64,000 nt of DNA. Source: Ahaetulla prasina. Its lineage: Eukaryota; Chordata; Lepidosauria; Squamata; Colubridae. This document shows, in pieces, positions 55,001 to 61,000 of the stretch. The notes beneath the pieces were generated by a model. The model had not been told where the DNA came from. It did not search any database and worked only from the letters and a program-made list of their open reading frames with translations. The position numbers were made by a program, and so were the translations under genes. Numbering within the stretch: the first letter of the stretch is position 1; the number at the start of each line of letters is the position of its first letter. The stretch is from contig NC_080540.1 in NCBI RefSeq assembly GCF_028640845.1, forward strand, positions 153,829,920-153,893,919, written 5' to 3'.

Positions 55001-58000
55001 GGAGAGGAGGAGGGAGAAAGATTAAGGAGAGAAAGATGGCGAGAAGGGGGAGAAAGAGGGAGGGAGAAAGAGATTAAGGAGAAAAAGGGAGAAAGAGATG
55101 GAGAGAAAGAGGGAGGGAGAATGGATTTGTTCTGGTAATTGGTTTAACAAGCATGGCACTGAAAAAGTGACTTATGACCGTTTTTCACACTTACGAACAT
55201 TGTAGCAAACAGTTATTAGGGCAAAGAAGCTATGTCATATGACCACTTGGACATGTCCACCCGGTCACATGAAGCACTGCAGTTGTGACATGAGTGACAT
55301 GGTTATTAAAAATGCTGCAACAGGCATAAATGATGACCGGTCATAAGTGTGAGGACTGATCAAAAGTGCGAGAACCTGTCAGAAATCCCTTTTTTCAGTC
55401 CTCTGGGTAGTCCCTATGTGCATAGGGACTACCCAGACGGCTGAAAAAAGGGATTTCTGACAGGTTCTCACACATTTGACCAGTCCTCACACCTACGACT
55501 GTCCTCACATTTTACATTTTGCGCCCTATTTTGTAACCGTGGTGAAGAGAAGCAGTTGTGAAATGAGTGACATGGTTGTTAAAAATGCTGCAATGGGCAT
55601 AAATGTGAGGAGGGTCATAAGTGCGAGGACCAGTCAGAAATGACTTTTTTAGCCCTCTGAGTAGTTTCTATGCCCATAGCCATGGCCACCCGGTCACATG
55701 AGCAGCTAGGCTCGCCCACCCAGTCACATGAGCAGCTAGCCACGCCCACCCAGTCACATGAGTGCCAAGCCACACCCCAAAATAAGCCACGTCCACAGAA
55801 CCGGTTGTTAAAAAATTTGAATCCCACCACTGGTTAAGGGGAAAATCTTATATTTTTCCCCACTCCCCCACCCTTTTGAATGCTAACCCTGGCACTGGAA
55901 TAATTAGTAAGAAGAGAATTTATGTTTGTATTTACATTCATTAAAGAGGAAGCGATTACAAGAGAGTAAGCAGGCACAAAATGGGGAATACACATTAAAG
56001 AATGCACCAGTCTAAGCTGTATTGCTAAGCATGCTACCAGGCTTAAGAGGAAAAAAAGCCTTCAGTGCGAAGGCTTTTAAAATAGAACCTTGAGCTCTGT
56101 TTCAGGTGGCAAGTTGGCAAAAGGATATAACCAACTAATTAGGCCACAGAGCTGAGTTTGTTAACATTTTTCAGGAAAGCCTTGTGCTTGGGGAAAAAAG
56201 CAGCTAGGAAGAACAAACTTGTTTAGGCAATCTCTCCATTCTGTGAGGGAGAAAAGGGGTGAAAGGAGATCAGGCATAGGATTGCATTAACTGATTTTAA
56301 TAGGAAATGTGACTCAGAGATGTTGCAAAGGTTATAAATGTGGGCATTGGTCACAAAACTACTTCATCAGCATATTCAGTTCACATATAACTGAACAATT
56401 GCTATCCAAGTCAGTTGCTAAATGAGGACTACATGTAGATATGTAATGGACATTTCATTGGATGAATACATTTATACCAAATATACTTAAGGAAAACTGG
56501 TGTTTTTTATCATTGATATATTACCCCAGACCTGTTTGCTAATTAAGCCTTATAGTCTTACAATATCTATTGGCTTTGCATATGCTAACTGCTGTGAGCA
56601 TACTTTACATCCCTTATTGAAAAGGTTGTCTGATTCCCTCCAGGGAATAATGGCTAAACTGATATCAGCAAGACATGAATAGATCTATGTTTACGTGCTT
56701 GTGAATCTATAGAGCTTGCAAAGACCCCCCAGGTAATCAGTACTTGTACTTTCTGGTAAAAAACCCCAAAAGTTCAGGTAACTGTCAGCCAGACAGTGTT
56801 TTCTTGCCAACCATTAACAGCACCTCATCCCATCCCTCAGTCTATGCCTAAACATGTTTATTCTCTTTTCTCACAAAAGGAATAATAAATGTATACTTAT
56901 TTATTTATTTATTTATTTTGTCACAACATCATACAAAAAGATTATATAGTATATACACATATAAACATATATAGGAAGAAGAAAAGAAAAACAATAGGAC
57001 AGGAACGGTAGGCACGTTTGTGCGCTTATGCACGCCCCTTATGGTCCTCTTAGGAATGGGGTGAGGTCAATAGTAGAAAGTTTTTGGTTAAAGCTGTTAG
57101 GATTATGGGAAGAGACCACAGAGTCAGGTAAAGTATTCCAAGCACTGATGATTCTGTTGCAGAAGTCGTATTTTCTGCAATCTAGATTAAAGCGGTTTAC
57201 ATTAAGTTTAAATCTATTGGTTGCCCTTGTATTATTGCAATTAAAGCTGAAGTAGTCTTTGACAGGAAGGACATTACAATAGATGATTCTGTGAGTTAAA
57301 CTTAGGTCTTGTCGAAGGCGACGGAGTTCCAAGTTTTCTAAGCCTAGGATTTCAAGTCTGGTGGGATAAGGTATTTTGTTGTTTTCAGAGGAATGGAGAA
57401 CTCTTCTTGTAAAATATTTCTGGACACGTTCAATTGTATTGATGTCAGAGATGTGGTGAGGGTTCCAAACAGGTGAGCTGTATTCTAGAATTGGTCTAGC
57501 AAATGTTTTATATGCTCTGGTTAGTAGTGTGGTGTTTTGGAAAAGAAGCTACATAAAATTAGGTTTACAACTCTTAGAGCTTTTTTGCTATGTAGTTGCA
57601 GTGGGCTTTGGCACTTAGATCATTTGACATGAAAACTCCAAGGTCTTTAACGGGATGGGGTCGTCTGTAAGGTAATGTCCATCTAGTATGTACTTAGTTT
57701 TAGAGTTCTTTTTCCTATATGTAAGACTGAGCATTTGCTGGTTGAAATTTGGAGCTGCCAATTTTAGACCAAGCGGTTAGATGGTCAAGGTCGTTTTGAA
57801 TGATAGAAGTGTTGTCTGTGGTGTTAAATAGTTTGACATCGTCAGCAAAGAGAACACAATTACTTGAGATATGGTCACAAAGATCATTAATGTATAGAAT
57901 AAAGAGTGTTGGTCCAAGGACGCTGCCTTGAGGAACGCCACTCTTGACAGGAACAGGATTTGATAAAGCATTGCCAATTTTGACCACTTGTTGTCTGTTA

Positions 58001-61000
58001 GACAGAAAAGCAGATATCCATTTGTGGAGGGGTCCTGAGATGCCATAGGATGTTAGTTTAAGGAGAAGTTTATCGTGTACTACTGAGTCAAAAGCTTTGC
58101 AGAAGTCTATGTAGATTGCATCTATTGATTTGCCTTGATCTAGATTTGAAGTCCATATGTTTTTGCAGTGGAGAAGTTGTAAGTTACATGATAACTTTTC
58201 CTGAAACCAAATTGTTTGTTGGAGAGTAGGTTGTTAGTTTCTAAGTGTGAGGTAATGGATTGATTGATGATAGATTCCATGACTTTGCAGGTGACGCAGC
58301 AAAGGAGATCGGTCTGTAGTTTTCGACTAAGCTGGGGTCTCCTTTTTGAAGATGGGGATGACTGTGGCTAGTGACCAAAGTTTGGGAAGAGAACTGGTAG
58401 TGAAAGCTTTATCAAAGATAATACTTAGGGGTTCAGCTATATTAATGGAAAGTTTTTTTAAGAAATATGCACATAGACCATCAGGTCCAATAGAAAGCGA
58501 TGGTTTTAAGTTGTGAAGAGCTTTACCAACGTTGTCTTCTGTGAAATCTATATGAGTTAAATCATCATAGTCATTGCTGGTTCGTTTGTGGAATGTTGGA
58601 TATGTGTTATCGGAGTTAACAAAAACTGAGCCAAAGAAAATGTTGAAGAGGTTTGCTTTGACTGTTTCGTCATTGCATTCTTTGTTGTTAGAATCTTTTA
58701 GTGGTGGGATGGATCTTGAATCTTTAAGTTTACTGTTGACAAAATTATAAAAGGCACGATTGGAATTTGTGCGTAGAAGGTTTTCTTCTTGCTTGGTGTG
58801 GTAATTTGTGCATTCAGTTTTAATTTGGTTGCATATGTTTCTGTAACGGTTTCTGAAGTTTGTAACATAGCCTTTTTTGTTTCTTTTCAGAGGATTTTTT
58901 TTTGATTGAAGCTTTTTATTGATATGGGTAGTTTGTTTTCTTGGACATGGTAGTCATTCGTGGTACATATAATTTAATGACTCTATTGATTTCAAGTAGG
59001 AAGATTCTATAGAGGTCATCAGCGGTTATGCAGGTTGCAAACAGATTTTGCCAGTTCAGAAGTGAAAGATCGTTGTTTATAAGGTCGTAATTGGCTTTCT
59101 TGAAGTTGTAGTTGGGAGTTCTGGTGTTACGGCGAATTACGTATGGGCGTATATTGGGGCGAAAATCAATCATGCAGTGGTCACTGTTTGAAAAAGGTTC
59201 TTTAATTTGTATTCCGTAAATTGAGTTTGGATTGTTGCAGAAGATGAGGTCAAGGCAGTTGTTGAGTCTTGTATTGTTAGTTACAAGTTGTTCAAGACCT
59301 AGGTTTGTAACAGCGTTGTATAGTGTAGTATGGATTGGGTCAGTTGAACATTCATTGGTTGTCCAGTTAATGAGAGGTAGATTTAAGTCACCAAGGAAGA
59401 TAAGAGGGTATGGGCAAGAGGTAGTCCATGTTAGCATTGAGGTTAGCATATTTGCGTGGGTAATGTCATAGTCGGGGGCTCTGTAGCATAGTAAGAATCA
59501 AGAGTAGTGTCAAGGGATAGGTCGCATACTATGGTTTCAGGAAGAGAGAGTTTATGTGCTACTTGGATATTTTTAGATTCAGTGTCTTTTTGTAAAGATA
59601 GCCACTCCACCACCTCTTCGGTTTTCCCGATCTGATCGATAGACTTGATATTCTTTGTTTGAGATAATGGAGTCAGGAAGGATGAATTCAGCCATGTTTC
59701 ACAAACAAAATGATATCAAATGTGCCACTGTTTAATAAGAGGATAAATTCAGGTAATTTGTTGACTATGCTTCTTGCATTTATCAATTTGCATTTGAGAT
59801 CTGATATGATTGGTGTTGAAGAGGTAAGGCGTGCATACCTAGTTTGGGTGTTAGTAGGTTGGGGGTTGTGGTCAATAGATGGTTGTATAGATGGTTGGAT
59901 GGTAGTTTGGGTGTTTGGATGGATGGTTGTTTGGATGGCTGGTTGGGTGGATTGTTGGGTGGCTGTTTGGATGGCTGGTTGGATGGCTGTTTGGATGGCT
60001 GCTTGGATGGCTGCTTGGATGGCTGTTTGGATGGTTGGTTGGATGGTTGGTTGGATGGCTGGTTGGATTGTTGATTGGATGGCTGTTGGTTGGATAGTTG
60101 GTAAGATGGTTGGTTGAATGGGAGGTAGGGGGATGGGTACTTGGTTGAATACTGGGATGGCTGGTTGATTGTTATGGGTGATGGGGGGTTTGGAGGTGAT
60201 TTTTTGATTGCAGGTTTTATTTTTTATGCAATCAGCATGGTAGTCGATGTATAGGTTGGATTCACCATTGTCTTGTCTTCTTTTAAGTTCTGTGCGAAGT
60301 TCACGAGGCGTATCCTTTGTAGAAAGGATAGGTCAGGGCGTGATCTAAGTTTACTGTAGGTAGGGTTGGATTTAGCAATTGAGTTTATAGTCTTTATGAA
60401 TTTGCGTTTGCTGTCCTCATTAGTGCATATAACTCTACAAAATCTTGGTGCTGTTGTCCCATCGCTGTTTTATATTCTGGTCCATCTCTGGAGACAGCAA
60501 TTATTTCATTTGGGGAGATGGTTGATGAATTATAATTTCCAATGATGTTGTGAATCTTATTGATATCTGGTTCATTTGTGTTTTCAAGTCCAAATAATAT
60601 TGCATTATTTATTTTTTGTCCTCTCTCCATTGCATCTCTGATTAGTTGATTAGTAGTTGTTTGTTGATTGGGTTGTGTTGTATTAATTTGATGTCTAGGT
60701 TGAGTTGTAAGTTGTATATTTTGTGGTGATAGATGAGTTTGGAAGAGATTTAGATCATTAGAGTTTTCATTTTTTAGTGTTGAAATTTGTTTTATCAAAT
60801 CTGTGAAACTTTGTTCAATAACTGATAGAATTTTTTTCTAAGTTTTGTTCAATATTTTGAATTCTTTTTTCTAGGTTTTGTTCAATATTTTGAATTCTTT
60901 TTTCTAGGTTTTGTTCAATAGCTTGTAATCTTTTATCTATGTTTTGTTCAATAGTTGTTAATCTTGATTCTAAGATTTTATCAGCGTTTGATTTTCTGGC

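Larger units (their letters stand above)
53218..55832. mobile_element. 2.6-kb non-autonomous hAT-like element with fold-back interior
   Basis: The ends CAGTGGTGGGATTC and (complement of gaatcccaccactg) are perfect inverted repeats of the CAGTGGTGGG MITE family. The flanks 53210-53217 and 55833-55840 are both GTTAAGGG. Between them lie GC-rich palindromes (53738-54203, about 54205-54440), a purine array (54705-55120), a second hairpin (55336-55500) and TIR-family words. No transposase-like ORF is visible. It is about ten times longer than the other family members in this window. Confidence 0.8.

Noticed and set aside
59844..60117. Open frames of Trp/Gly/Leu/Asp repeats on the + strand
   Set aside because: They arise from the 12-bp minisatellite inside a CR1 element read on the wrong strand.
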